Assembly (NCBI GenBank): GCA_012931725.1
Contig: CM022944.1
Location: 59,402,438 to 59,466,437, forward strand
From: Litsea cubeba
Taxonomy: Eukaryota; Streptophyta; Magnoliopsida; Laurales; Lauraceae
DNA length: 64,000 bases
Reading direction: 5' to 3'
The notes under the pieces are model-generated. The model was not told where the DNA came from and did no database searches. It was given only the letters and a program-made list of their open reading frames with translations. The position numbers and the translations under genes were made by a program. Positions 45,164 to 56,910 of this stretch are shown one piece after another. The first letter of the stretch is position 1; the number at the start of each line of letters is the position of its first letter.

Positions 45164-45535
45164 GAGCCAGATTAATTTTATGGCATGAGAGCCAAGATTT
45201 TGTGGCATGAGAGCCAAAATTTTCTTTTTGGCTTGAAAGACAGGTTTTTGTGGCATGAGAGCCGATTTTTGGCGTGAAAGCCGGGTTTTTGTGGCATGAG
45301 AGCCGATTTTTGGCATGAAAGCCAGGTTTTTATGGCATGAGAGCCAATTTTTGTTTTTGGCATGAGAGCTAGGTTTTTTTAAAGCCAAGTTTGGGTTTGT
45401 TAGCGTGAAAGCCATGTTTTTGGCATGAAAGCCAGGTCTTTTATTTATTTTTTTTGCGTAAAAACCAATTTTTTTTGGCATGAGAGCCGGGTTTTTTTGT
45501 GTGAGAGCCGATTTTTGTTTTTGTTTGTTAGCATG
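45164..45535. repeat. Minisatellite, GGCATGARAGCC units
   Basis: About 14-16 imperfect units of 18-30 bases of the type TGGCATGAGAGCCGATTTTT. The minus strand stays open through it (45110-45481, a repetitive His/Ala/Lys/Asn peptide), but that follows from the repeat and does not indicate a gene. Confidence 0.85.
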
Positions 45536-45639
45536 GAAGCTCGCTTTTGGTTTTCAAAATTGAAAGTATCGACTAAAAGTCGCCTCCCTGCCAATGGTCT
45601 TGCAAGTATCGATAGAATGTCGCTGTTAGTTTATATGGA

Positions 45640-47080
45640 CTCAATCCAGTAAGTGATATAAGAAATTGATTAATTTCTTATTTATCAATATATTCATGTT
45701 TTCCTTTCATGAGATGAATGGTGTTATATTACTTATTTACGCATAACCAATACGAATGACATAAAGGTTCATGAAATGAACCAGGGTCCATAAGTATACT
45801 CGATGCAATACATGTGTATGGATGAGATCCATATACGAGAGATATGTATAGAAAATCTTATACTTAAATATCTTCACAACCAGTGATGAGACTGGACATC
45901 TAATCTAACAAGGTTACAGTACTTTGATTACTATGAGATAGTGTGATTTGTCTCGATCATCAGAATGTAAGATTCTGGATCAAAATACTGGTACATTGGA
46001 TGTATTGAACGACCATGAGAAGCACCTTATGAACACTGTCTTTACTTTATGGTCCGCTCTCATAACTCCCTAGCAATAGGCTCTCAATCATGAGATATTA
46101 ATGAACTCAAGTTTCTATCTATTCATTTGCTTTGAGTCACCAATGAGTGAGGCCAACTATAGGTCAACACCTCGGTGATTTGGGTACATGGTAGTAGAGC
46201 TGTGGGAACATTCAAAGGTCAATATGGAATCTATCTTTAATATCCCCTTGTGCCAATTAATGGATTTATCGTTGGTAAGTACACACTCATTACGATTAAG
46301 AGTTAATTGGAAAGGTACCTATGATCATTACAATTAATTGGGGCTCAAGGATAATAAGATATGGATCTAAGTTTGGAAGACAGGTCCAATTGATCCATGG
46401 ATATTGATGGTGGGGCCTACTTGTGATCATATGGAAGTTTAGGGTCTTCTATGTAATATATTCCTAAGACTGGAGTTCAATTGCATTTATTTAGTGGAGT
46501 TATTTAGAATTAATTATGGGCCCGGATTACTCATGAGATGTGGGGTCGCGAGTCTCAGTTGGAGCCAGCTTTCTAAGGAATCCCTAGTGGTCCCACGCTA
46601 GCCCAAGTTATTAAAAAAGATACTAATTCTAGTTAAACTATAAAAGGAAAGTTACTATTTCTATTTGAAGTGAGACTTCTAACAATGGTAATAGTAAGTT
46701 ACTAATTATTAATGGAAGTGAGACTTAATTAGAAAGGAATTAGAAAGTTACTAATCATATTTGAAGTGAGACTTCTAATTATGATATACTAAGTTGCCAA
46801 TTATTATGGAAGTGAGACTTCTATTTTAATTGGAAAAGAAGAGGTTGCTTGAAAGCTTTAAAAGGAGGAATAAGGAGTTGGACGTCCATTACAAGCACCA
46901 GCCATAGTGTTGCACGCCAAACTCCCTTGTGCAAGAGTTGCACACGCTCACTTCTTTCTTTCCCTTTTCTAGTTCCTCCTTAGAGTTTCTAGTTAGCTTT
47001 CTCTTGGAGATCCCACACATCTTCTTGAGAAAAGAGAATCTGATACGGGTCATAGCGTGGAAGATCAAGATGTCTGAGAA
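45640..47080 (+). mobile_element. Copia-type LTR fragment, forward, cut by Tekay-like insertion
   Basis: It resembles the copia LTR at 37121 in layout: an AT-rich run of dinucleotide-poor sequence, serial AAAGTTACTAAT-type phrases (46620-46800), a TATA-like TTTAAAAGGAGG (about 46857-46868) and GGACGTCC just after it. No TG start is identified, so the left limit is approximate. The right limit is the start of the chromovirus LTR at 47081. Confidence 0.55.
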
Positions 47081-47589
47081 TGTAAGACCCCGACTCGAGA
47101 GACCTAGATTAGTGTTAATTAAGTTATGTTTTAGCTTTAAGTGTGTTTAGTGGATTTTGGTTAAGTTTGGGATTAGAATAGCTTTTATAATAGCTTTGGG
47201 GAATTTTGAGAGCCTTCTTGATTTGTGGGACCCTTTGGGGGTTCTTGTTATGATTTTGCGTGAGCTTGGGGGTTTATTCATAATTTTCTAAAATTCGTGT
47301 TTTCATCCTTTTTTATTCTTCTTGTTAATCCCTACAACTTTCATGTGGACATCGTTCCCATTCGAGAGCCCTAAACCTGACTTTTCACAATTTAAGGGCA
47401 AAATGGTCTTTTTACCCAAAATCTGGACATGATTTTTAATATCACCAAAACCAGCAAATCATATACTTTTTGGAAACTAGAAATTTCGTCGATCAACTTT
47501 GTCTTCTTTGTCGAAATCTTTTAAGGTTCCGAAATTGATGTTTTTAGCTGGACAAATACTTTAAGTTGTGAGACCCACTCTCCTTTTAG

Positions 47590-47598
47590 TATATATAG
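47590..47598 (+). promoter_or_regulatory. TATA box of chromovirus 5' LTR
   Basis: TATATATAG; the same motif is at 55711-55719 in the 3' LTR and, as TTATATAA, at 60919-60926 in the reverse relative. Confidence 0.65.
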
Positions 47599-48479
47599 AG
47601 AACCCTTCTTCTCTACTCCTCTTCTTGCCTTAATTTATGTAGAAGAGAATGAGATCCGAGCATCCTCCATTTTCTCATTCTTCTTCTTGCTTCCTTCCTT
47701 ATCAATCACCACCAAACCTCACTAAATCAAAGATTGGATCTCGAAATCTTCATCCTCTCTTCAAGAGCTTCCATTTGGTAGCATTTGTAGAGGGATCCAT
47801 CGACCTTGAGCTTTTTATTGAACTAAGCTTGCTTATTTGAGGAACTTACAAGTAAGAGATCTCTTCCATCACCTAGATTATTATTTATTTGGCCTTGGAG
47901 TAACTCCATGTTCATTATTGAAAGCTTTCATTTCGTTTTGATTTGGTTTTGATATTTTAGGGCTTGTTTTTGGGGGGTTTTGTGTAGATTGTTGTTTCTT
48001 GGCTAGGAGTCCGATTAGAGGTTGAGTTGCTAGCTTTGGACCCAAGGCAAGTGGATGAAATGATTTCTGAATGTTAACTATGATGTTATGCAAAAGCATG
48101 GTTTTTCATTAATGGCTTGTTTTACTCAAATGACATGATTTCTATTGACTTTGAAAAGCACTCTTAATGCATCTTGCTATATTGTTAGTCTTTTGGAAAA
48201 TGTGGTATAGAGTTGTATTATGTTACATGAATTTTTTTTATTTCCCCTCTTGTGATTGAGTTGAATGGGATGAAGGGATTTTATCCATTTTATGGATGAT
48301 TTGGTGGAAGAATGGATGAGGTTGAATGGTGGATTTGTGTGATGGATTGAAAGTTTTGATTGATAAAATGGAGGAACCTTTAGCTCAGTTTATTGCAAAG
48401 AAACTATATGTTGAAAAGAGAAATGGTTGGAGAAGAGAAGGGACTGAAAACAACTTCAAAATTCTGTGTCCGCAGCAAT

Positions 48480-48821
48480 GTCGGTCAGCCTATCGGCCGA
48501 TAGCCAACCGACAGGTGACCGAACCTCCTCGGATCCTTTTCCCGAGTGCTGCAAACTTTTCAGAAATTTTTTGATGTTGAAGTGTCGGCTAACCGACAGG
48601 TGACCGACATCAGTTCGGTCCCAATTTCAGAGAGCTGCATTTTCTGTCAGATTCTGATGCTGAAGTTTCGGTTAACCAACAGGTAACCGACACCTCTTCG
48701 GTTCCATTTCCAGAAGCTATCTTTCTCCCTAACCCTGATACTCGGTCAGCCGTCGGTCAGCTGTCGGCTAGCCGACACACCCAGTTTTGCTAACAGACAG
48801 CCAACCGAGAAGCTGACCGAA
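48480..48821. repeat. Cluster of CGGTnnACCG palindromes in 5' LTR
   Basis: Dense occurrences of TCGGTCAGCCGACAG-like words: CGGTTAACC, CGGTCAGCC, GGTGACCGA and partial copies, in both orientations because the core is near-palindromic. Confidence 0.85.
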
Positions 48822-50263
48822 ACTGCAACTTTAATTGAGTCTTTTTGAAGAACCATGTGGAATTATATTGAAGAAGAAACCCCATCATCATGATCTTGTT
48901 AAGGTCATTTAGACTTGTCAATATAAGTAAGGACCAGGAATGTTTTCAATTCTTAAAGAGAACCAAATGTATATCAAATCTAACATATAAGACCCTATTT
49001 ACATTGATTCAAATCTTCGACCTTTAACACTTGGCCCGGAAAGTATAGAAATCCATATGTACATAATTTTATCGAACTTCTCTTATATATTTCAAGTTTC
49101 ATGCCTTAAGACTTGTCATGCCCCGGATATTGTTTTATCGTTTTGCTATCTTGTTCATGCTTGACCTGATATTATATGTCTTATGCCTATGAGCATATTA
49201 TCCTGATATACATGCACTTGTTTTGTTTTCTTGCACATGACCTTTGAGTTGGCACCACTAAGCTTGGATGTACCTTGTTGGTTTGATCCACCGGCTTGGA
49301 GATCCCCCTCTTGTCCCGCCAGCTGCAGCCTGAATCCTGTCTTGTCTTGCTACCCAGTTCGCTACCGTGGTCTTTTCTAGCTATATGTATTTATATATAA
49401 TCGTTGAATCTCCTCACCTCGTGTGACTAAGGTCAACGCCTCGATGGCCCTCCTCACTTTAGTGAGAGAGGATTTAGCTTCGTGTGGTTGCCACCTGTTA
49501 GTTTAAGATCCTTGATACCTTTACATGCTTTATATTGTTCATGCCTTTTCTTAATAAATGATGCATTTACTTTTATGAAACTCATTATTTATACACAGGT
49601 TTTCTACTCTCTTGCGAGGTATCATTGTTTTATATTATTGTCATATCTTTTCACACACCTGCCAGACCGTCGTGTCTGATCCATTATTTTGATACTTAGG
49701 TCCAGAACTCATTGCCTTTAAGGAGAAGCCTGAGGAGGCGGTTGATGAACCGCAACGAGTAATCGAGTGGCAAGCTGACGATGTTATGTAGACATTCGGT
49801 CAAGCTTAGAGATTCGACACCGGTTTGGGAACTTTTGTTTAATATCTTTGGGGGTATTCTTTTGTGATGTACTGGCCTTTGTTTGGCCATTATCTTGGGG
49901 CATATTAACTAACTGATCTTTCGTATAAACTTCAATATTTACTTATGGGAAATGCTATAATGATTATTGCTCACTTCGATACTATGTCATTATAATTTTC
50001 AATCAGTCTTTTTTATGGAATGGTATGAATACGATTTACTACACGCTTCTGCATCTTGAAAATTTATATGTGTTTATGTGAGATGACTTGTATATGAAAT
50101 CCTCACCGCGGAACCCTGTGGGAAATCACATGCACGAATGAAATGTTTTCTTTAATTCCGTGTACGGATTAGCCAACCAAAGAGATGCACATGGCGCGGC
50201 ATCAATAATTGCACGTGTAGATCCCGGATTTGGTCCCTAACCCGGTCCAGGGTTGCGACAGAC

Positions 50264-50276
50264 TGGTATCAGAGAG
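50264..50276 (+). other. Chromovirus primer binding site (initiator Met tRNA type)
   Basis: TGGTATCAGAGAG starting four bases after the LTR end at 50260. Confidence 0.88.
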
Positions 50277-50425
50277 GGACATGTTTCAGGCAATTAAAAG
50301 AAACTAGAAATCTTAAGGACGTGGTGAGGATTCGTTAGACTCTTGTTAGATAGAATCGTGTGAGCAATGTATACCCCACCCTATACTTGATATTTTTATG
50401 TACTAACACCTTGTTTTGCAGCGTT

Positions 50426-51510
50426 ATGGCACCTCGCAAATGACCAGTGAATGATGATCCTACTACTAGTAACATTGATCATACAGGGCCAGTGGAAGAA
50501 AACACAGAAAACACTATAATGCAAAATCAGTTCCAACAGATGATGCAGGCTATGTTAGATCAACAAAACAGACAAATGAGGGCCAGGCAAGGTTACAGGC
50601 TCAAGCACATGAGACACAGGCCAGATTGCAAGAGCAAATGGCCAAGAAAGATGAGCAAGAGACATAGCCCAAATGCAGAGGCAGTTGCTAGATGTGTTAC
50701 AGAGAAGACCTGAATCAATTCTAGCAGCAGCACCGGGTGTGGTCAACAACAGGCAGAATGATCCCAATGTATTATATGAGCGCTTCAGGAAGAGAGGCCC
50801 AAAGGAGTTCATTGGGACAAAAGATTCATTGACTGTAGACGACTGGGTTGAGCACACGGAGAACAGATTCGAAATCTTTACGTGTACGGGCAAAGAGCGA
50901 GTGCAACTTGCAGCATCCATGTTCATCGGTCTAGCATATATCTGGTGGAAGACAGTCAAAGTATACTATAGGATAGTTCAAGATGAACGGGCATGGGCTA
51001 ATTTCTTGAAACAGTTTGGAGAAAAGTATGTACCTGCTCATGTGAAAAGGCAGAAGGCAGCCGAGTTTCAGCAACTCGTGTAAGGGAATATGACAGTTCT
51101 CGAATACCTCACCAAATTTGAGAGATTGTCTAGGTATGCTCCAGAGTTGGTGGACACGGTAGAGAAGAAGACAACTAAGTTCCTTGAGGGACTTAATCCA
51201 AACATTGAGAAGGATGCTACCGGGGTTGTACCACCTACAACCTTTGAAGAAGTTGTCAAGAGGGCTTACAAGTTTGAGAACTTCCACAACAAGATCAATA
51301 GGACTCAGGGAAAAAGCCAAGGCCATCAGCAGAACTTTCAGCAGATGAACCATTAGAACAAGAGGCCAAGGCAAGAGCAAAATGTGCAGAATCCAGTAGT
51401 TTGCATCCACTGTGGGAAGAACCATGAGAATACCCATTGCCGTACTATTTCAGGAGCATGTTTTAGATGTGGTTCAATGAACCACCAGATGAGTGAATGC
51501 CCTAGATAGA
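50426..51510 (+). pseudogene. gag: Chromovirus Gag
   Basis: The ATG at 50426 begins Met-Ala-Pro-Arg-Lys and meets TGA at the sixth codon, where related Gags have Arg; this is a C-to-T change. Two frameshifts occur at about 50580-50680 in a Gln/Arg-rich coiled region. The capsid-like core (50770-51360) has Trp-Trp-Lys and Phe-Gly-Glu-Lys-Tyr-Val-Pro signatures, interrupted by TAA near 51081. Zinc knuckle: Cys-Phe-Arg-Cys-Gly-Ser-Met-Asn-His-Gln-Met-Ser-Glu-Cys at 51459-51500, preceded by a second Cys/His cluster. Confidence 0.9.
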
Positions 51511-51780
51511 ACAGGCAGAATCAGCAGCAATAGGCAACACAGCGTCAACCACCACCTCAGAATGCATTAGTGGTTCAGAATCAGGCAAGGCCATTACAGC
51601 AACAAGCACCTCAGCAACAGTATAGGCCACAACAACAACAACAACATGCCTGTTAACAAGGACTGAATCAGAATCAGCGTCCTCAGTAGCAAAATAGAAA
51701 TTTACAACAAGGTAGACAGCTACAAGTCCAGAACAGGCCACCATAGCAGGCACAACTCTATGCTGTCAATAGGGCTAATG
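51511..51780 (+). pseudogene. Gln-rich linker between Gag and protease
   Basis: Same phase as Gag, with Gln, Asn and Pro in most positions and several TAG stops in place of CAG. Typical low-complexity linker of Tekay-type elements. Confidence 0.7.
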
Positions 51781-52200
51781 CAGAGGCGGCAGGCAATATA
51801 GTAGAAGGTACACTTCTTTTTTGTGGATTTGAGGCTAGGGTTCTGTTTGACCTTGGCTCAACGCATTCATTTATGTCTCCAAAATTTGCTAAGTTGATAT
51901 ATATGCATGCTAGAGAGTTGGATTTCATTTTGACTGTGACTACCCCATTAGGTAAGGAAGTTATTTGTAGGAGTTTTTACCCTAGTTATCCAATCAAGAT
52001 AGGAGAGGTAGTATTGCCAGCAGATCTTATTTTATTGGAGATGTTTGATTTTGATGTCATCTTAGGGATGGATTGGTTAGCAGGATACCATGCCACTATG
52101 GATTGTTTCCATAAGACCCTCACCTTTAAATTAGAGGAGGCCCAAGCGGGGGTGTTATTTCAGGGAGAGAGGAGTAATCCTAGTGTGGGGTTTATTTCAT
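51781..52200 (+). pseudogene. pol: Chromovirus aspartic protease
   Basis: The active-site region reads Val-Leu-Phe-Asp-Leu-Gly-Ser-Thr-His-Ser-Phe (Asp near 51849). The Thr/Ser of Asp-Thr/Ser-Gly is Leu, which should impair catalysis. The second patch, Val-Ile-Leu-Gly-Met-Asp-Trp-Leu, is intact. Confidence 0.88.
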
Positions 52201-53180
52201 CGTTGAAGGCTGATAGACTTCTGAAAAGTGGTTGTGAGGCCTATTTGGCGTTTATCACGGAGGATAAACGATCCCAAGGGATGGAGGAGATCCTTATTGT
52301 TTGGGAATTCCCGGATGTTTTTTCGGAGGAGATTCCAGGATTGCCACCCATCAGAGAGATAGACTTTACTATTGAGTTGTTACCAGGGACCGCTTCGATA
52401 TCTATTGCACCTTACAGAATGGCTCGGGTAGAATTGGGAGAATTGAAGACACAGTTACAAGAATTGTTGGACAAAGGTTTTGTGAGACCTAACATTTCAC
52501 CATGGGGAGCTCCAGTTTTGTTTGTGAAGAAGAAAGATAATTCTATGAGAATGTGCATTGATTATCGAAGATTGAACCAAGGGACCATCAAGAACAAGTA
52601 TCCTTTGCCAAGATAGATGAGCTGTTTGATCAGTTGCAAGGAGTTGCTTACTTCTCGAAGGTTGATTTGAGATCTGGTTACCATCAGCTGAGAGTCAGAG
52701 ATTCAGATGTACCGAAAACAGCGTTCCAGATAAGAAATGGACACTATGAATTCCTAGTAATGCCATTTGGACTGACTAATGCACCGGCAGTATTCATGGT
52801 ATTGATGAATAAGATATTTCCAGAGTATCTGGATCAGTTTACATTAGTGTTCATTGATGATATTTTGGTGTACTCCAAGACCAAAGAAGAGCATGAGGAG
52901 CACTTATTGATAGCACTCCAGCTTCTGAGAGATAATCAGTTGTTTGCAAAACTCAGTAAGTGAGAATTTTGGTTAGATCAAGTCGCATTTTTGGGTCATA
53001 TTATCTCCAAAGAAGGATTATCAGTGGACCCGTCCAAGATTGAAGCGGTTATGAATTGGGAAAGACCGAAGAATGAATCAGAGATCAGGAGTTTTCTTGG
53101 ATTGGCAAGGTATTACCGAAGGTTTGTACAAGGATTTTCGTCAATTGCGTCACTTTTGACGAAGTTGACAAGGAAAAATG
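52201..53180 (+). pseudogene. pol: Chromovirus reverse transcriptase
   Basis: Starts with Phe-Pro-Asp-Val-Phe and Gly-Leu-Pro-Pro-x-Arg-Glu-Ile-Asp-Phe. Core motifs: Ser-Pro-Trp-Gly-Ala-Pro-Val-Leu-Phe-Val-Lys-Lys-Lys, Met-Cys-Ile-Asp-Tyr-Arg, Leu-Arg-Ser-Gly-Tyr-His-Gln, Met-Pro-Phe-Gly-Leu-Thr-Asn-Ala-Pro, and the catalytic Phe-Ile-Asp-Asp near 52850. A one-base loss at about 52613 shifts the phase, and a TGA near 52961 replaces a conserved Cys. The frames 51873-52616, 52634-52963 and 52991-53671 carry it. Confidence 0.95.
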
Positions 53181-53671
53181 CACCTTATGTATGGACAGAT
53201 AAGTGTGAAGCTAGTTTCCAAGAGCTGAATAAGAGATTGACTATAGCTCCAGTCCTTACTTTGCCATCCGGAAGCGGCGGTTTCACCATTTTCACCGATG
53301 CTTCCAATGTTGGACTTGGGTGCGTGTTGATGCAAGATGGAAAAGTAGTTGCATATGAAACCCGGCAGTTGAAAGATCACGAGAAGAACAATGCAACGCA
53401 TGGCCTTGAGTTGGCAGTGGTTGTTTTAGCATTGAATATGTGGAGACATTACCTTTATGTAGAGAAATTTGAGGTTCACTCTGATCACCGCAGTTTACAG
53501 TATCTGTTTTCTCAGAAGAAATTGAACATGAGGCAGAGAAGATGGATGGAATATATCAAGGACTATGATTTTCCAATCAAGTATCACCCGGGGAAAGCAA
53601 ATGTAGATGCAGACGCCTTGAGTAGAATGTCAGTAAGCATGGCCAGTCTTCGGGGAACTTATGTTATATAG
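53181..53671 (+). pseudogene. pol: Chromovirus RNase H
   Basis: Acidic positions are visible in Phe-Thr-Asp-Ala-Ser, His-Gly-Leu-Glu-Leu-Ala, His-Ser-Asp-His-Arg-Ser-Leu and Val-Asp-Ala-Asp-Ala-Leu-Ser-Arg. It continues the RT frame without a break and ends at TAG 53669-53671. Confidence 0.93.
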
Positions 53672-53683
53672 CAGATAGAAGAG

Positions 53684-54960
53684 TTGGGAGTAAACTTTCA
53701 GCCACTAAGGAAGGGTGTTATGTTAGCAAACATGTCTGCGTCAGAGCCTTCATTCATTCAGAAGATCAAAGAAAATCATTTGCAAGACCCAGAGTTGGCC
53801 AGACTTGCGGAACATATAGCAGATCGTTCGGATTTTCATATTGTGGATGGAGTTTTGTACAACCGAGACCGTCTATGTGTGCCCGACATAGAGGACTTAA
53901 GGAATGATATCATGACAGAGGCTCACAGTACGAAGTATTCTATGCATCCAGGCGGCACAAAGATGTATCAGAACTTGAAAGGCAGATTTTGGTGGAACAA
54001 GATGATGAGAGAGATTGCAGCGTTTGTCTCTAGATGCATGACCTGTCAATTGATTAAGGCAGAACATCAGAAGCCTCTAGGGTTGTTACAGCCATTAGAG
54101 ATTCCGGAATGGAAATGGGAACATATTAACATGGACTTCATCTCGGGATTACCGAAGACTAACAGAGGCAATGATGCCATTTGGGTCATTGTGGACTGTT
54201 TCACCAAGTCAGCTCATTTTCTTCCAATGAGGATTGGGAAGAAGATGCATATGTTACCTTTGGCTCAGTTGTTTGTCAGTGAGTTTGTCAGTCGACATGG
54301 ACAGCCAGTTTCCATCACATCTGATAGACACAGCAGATTCGTCTCGAGATTTTGGAAAACATTGCATGAGTCTATGGGTACGAAGTTACAATTCAGCACA
54401 GCTTATCACCCGTAGATAGATCGTCAATCAGAGAGGACAATTTGGACACTTGAGGATATGCTCCGAGCTTGTGTGTTAGATTTCAAGACTCAGTGGGATG
54501 AAGCTCTACCGTTGTGTGAGTTCGCTTACAACAACAGTTTCCACTCGAGTATTGGAATGGCGCCTTTCGAGGCATTATATGGCAGAAGGTGTAGGACATC
54601 TGTTTGTTAGGACGAAGTTGGCACTTGCAGCTTACATGGACCGACTATGGTTAGTGAAATAAGTGACAAAGTCAAGTTGATCCAAGAACGTCAAAAAGTG
54701 GCCCAGAGTAGACAGAAGAGCTATACGGATTCTTATCGTAGAGACTTACAGTTCAAGGAAGGGGATAACGTTTTCTTGAAAGTGCCACCGACTCGTGGAA
54801 CTTTGAGGTTTGGACAGAAGGGAAAGTTATCTCGGAGGTATATTGGACCGTATGATATTGTGAATAAGTTCGGTGATGTGGCTTACAGATTAGCCTTACC
54901 ACCCAAACTATCCGGCGTACACAATGTCTTTCATGTATCCATGCTGAAGAAGTACGTCCC
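53684..54960 (+). pseudogene. pol: Chromovirus integrase
   Basis: The N-terminal zinc domain is His-x-Gly-Gly-Thr-Lys-Met-Tyr with Cys-Met-Thr-Cys. The core has Met-Asp-Phe-Ile-Ser-Gly-Leu-Pro and Val-Asp-Cys-Phe-Thr-Lys-Ser-Ala-His-Phe (first Asp) and Thr-Ser-Asp-Arg (second Asp). The third acidic residue lies in Gln-Ser-Glu-Arg-Thr, just past a TAG near 54414 that replaces Gln. A second TAG near 54608 replaces Trp. Afterwards comes Pro-Tyr-Asp-Ile with Val-Phe-His-Val-Ser-Met-Leu-Lys-Lys-Tyr. Confidence 0.93.
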
Positions 54961-55208
54961 TGATAGATTACATATACTCCGCTATGAGCCATTGGAAATC
55001 CAAGAAGATGCTACATATGTGGAGAAGCCTGTTCGAATTATTGACACCAAGGAACAAGAGTTGAGAACATGCACTATTCAGTGGGTCAAGGTACTTTGGG
55101 AGAATCATGTACAGGAAGAAACATGGGAACTACGAGATCAAGTTCAGAAGAAGTACCCGCATCTACTACCGGAGGTGAGTTTTATTTCATTTGGAGAACC
55201 AAATGTCC
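54961..55208 (+). pseudogene. pol: C-terminal chromodomain-like segment
   Basis: The end of the 54647-55264 frame has Tyr-Val-Glu-Lys-Pro-Val-Arg-Ile-Ile-Asp and then Trp-Val-Lys-Val-Leu-Trp-Glu-Asn-His, followed by Glu-Glu-Thr-Trp-Glu-Leu. This is the Tekay/Del-type C-terminal chromodomain, thought to guide integration into marked chromatin. No stop occurs before the purine tract; the frame reads on into the 3' LTR. Confidence 0.85.
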
Positions 55209-55222
55209 CAAGGGGTGGAGGA
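55209..55222 (+). other. Chromovirus polypurine tract
   Basis: AAGGGGTGGAGGA directly before the 3' LTR start. Confidence 0.8.
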
Positions 55223-56910
55223 TGTAAGACCCCAACCCGAGAGATCTCGATTACTGTTAATTAAGTTATGTTTTAGCTTTAAGTGTGTTTAGTGGATTTT
55301 GGTTAAGTTTGGGATTAGAATATCTTTTATAATAACTTTGGAGAGCCTTCCTGATTTGTGGGTTCTTGTTACGAATTTGCGTGAGCTTGGGAGTTTATTT
55401 ATAATTTCCTAAAATTCGTGTTTTAATCTCATTTAACTCTTCTTGTTAATCCCTACAACTTTCATGTTGACATCGTTCCCATTCGAGAGCCCTAAACCTG
55501 ACTTTTCACAATTTAAGGGAAAAATGGTCTTTTTACCCAGGATCTGGATACGATTTTCAATGTCACCAAAACCCGCAAAACATATTCTTTTTGAAAACTA
55601 GAAATTTCGTAGACCAAGTTTCTCTTCTTCGTCGAAGTCATTTGAGGTCCCGAAATCGATGCCTTTAGCTCGGCAAACACTTTAAGTTGTGGGACCGACT
55701 CTCCTTTTAGTATATATAGAAAACCTTTCTTCTCTACTCCTCTTCTTGCCCTAATTTCTGTAGAAGAGAAAGAGATCCCAGCAGCCTCCATTTTCTTCTT
55801 CTTCTTCTTGCTTCCTTTCTTATCAATCACCACCAAACCTCACTAAATCAAAGATTGGATCTCGAAATCTTCATCCTCTCTTCAAGAGCTTCCATTTGGT
55901 ACCATTTGTAGAGGGATGCATCGACCTTGAGCTTTTCATTGAACTAACCTTGCTTATTTGAGGAACTTACAAGTAAGAGATCTTTTCCATCTCCTAGATT
56001 CTTGTTTATTTGGCTTTGGAGAAACTCCATTTTCATTATTGAAAGCTTTCATTTCGTTTTGATTTGGTTTTGATATTTTAGGGCTTGTTTTTGGGGGTTT
56101 TTGTGTAGTTTGTTATTACTTGGCTAGGAGTGTGATTAGAGGTTGAGTTGCTAGCTTTGGACCCAAGGCAAGTGGATGAAATGATTTCAATGTTAACTAT
56201 GATTTTGTGCAAAAGCATGATTTTTCATTAATGGCTTGTTTTACTCAAATGACATGATTTCTATTGACTTTGAAATGCACTCTTAATGCATCTTGCTATC
56301 TTGTTAATCTTTTGGTAAATGTGGTATAGACTTGTATTGTGTTACATGGATTTTTATGATTTCCCCTCTTGTGATTGAGTTGAATGGGATGAAGGGATTT
56401 GATCCATTTTATGGATGATTTACTGAAAGAATGGATGAGGTTGAATGGTGGATTTGTAGTGATGGATTAGAAGTCTTGATTGATAAAATGGAGGAGCTTT
56501 TATCTCAGTTTATTGCAAGGAAACTATATGTTGAAAAGAGAAATGGTTGGAGAAGAGAAGGGACTGAAAATAGCTTAAAAATTCAGTGTCCGCAGCAACG
56601 TCGGTTAGCTGTCGGTCAGCCTGTCGACTAACCGACAGCCAACCGACAGGTGACCGAACCTCCCCGGTTACTTTTCCCGAGAGCTGTAAACTTCTGAAAT
56701 TTTCTGATGTTGAAGTGTCAGCTAATCGACAGGTGACCGACACCAGTTCGCTCCCAATTCCAGAGTGCTGCATTTCCTGTCAGATTCTGATGCTAAAGTG
56801 TCGACTAACTGACAGGTAACAGACACCTCTTCAGTTCCATTTCCAGAATTGTCTTTCTCCCTGACCCTGATACTCGGTCAGCCGTCGGTCAGCTGTCGGC
56901 TAGCCGATAC
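55223..56910 (+). mobile_element. Chromovirus 3' LTR, 3'-truncated
   Basis: Aligns with 47081-48770 of the 5' LTR, including a TATA box (55711-55719) and a palindrome cluster (56601-56910), and then loses homology at 56910. The two LTRs differ at many positions, so the insertion is not recent. Confidence 0.92.

Larger units (their letters stand above)
47081..50260 (+). mobile_element. Chromovirus 5' LTR, complete
   Basis: 3,180 bases, TGTAAGACCC...GGTTGCGACA. It has a TATA box at 47590-47598 and a palindrome cluster at 48480-48821. The downstream half is unique AT-rich sequence. Confidence 0.92.
47081..56910 (+). mobile_element. Tekay/Del-like chromovirus (Ty3/gypsy), forward
   Basis: 5' LTR 47081-50260, initiator-Met PBS, gag, protease, RT, RNase H, integrase with a C-terminal chromodomain-like segment, purine tract, then a 3' LTR that is homologous only to 56910. 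Long LTRs and the C-terminal motif place it with Tekay/Del chromoviruses. The polyprotein has at least eight stops or frameshifts. Confidence 0.9.

Noticed and set aside
45110..45481. Repetitive His/Ala/Lys/Asn protein on the minus strand
   Set aside because: The frame is open only because a GGCATGARAGCC minisatellite lacks stops in that phase.
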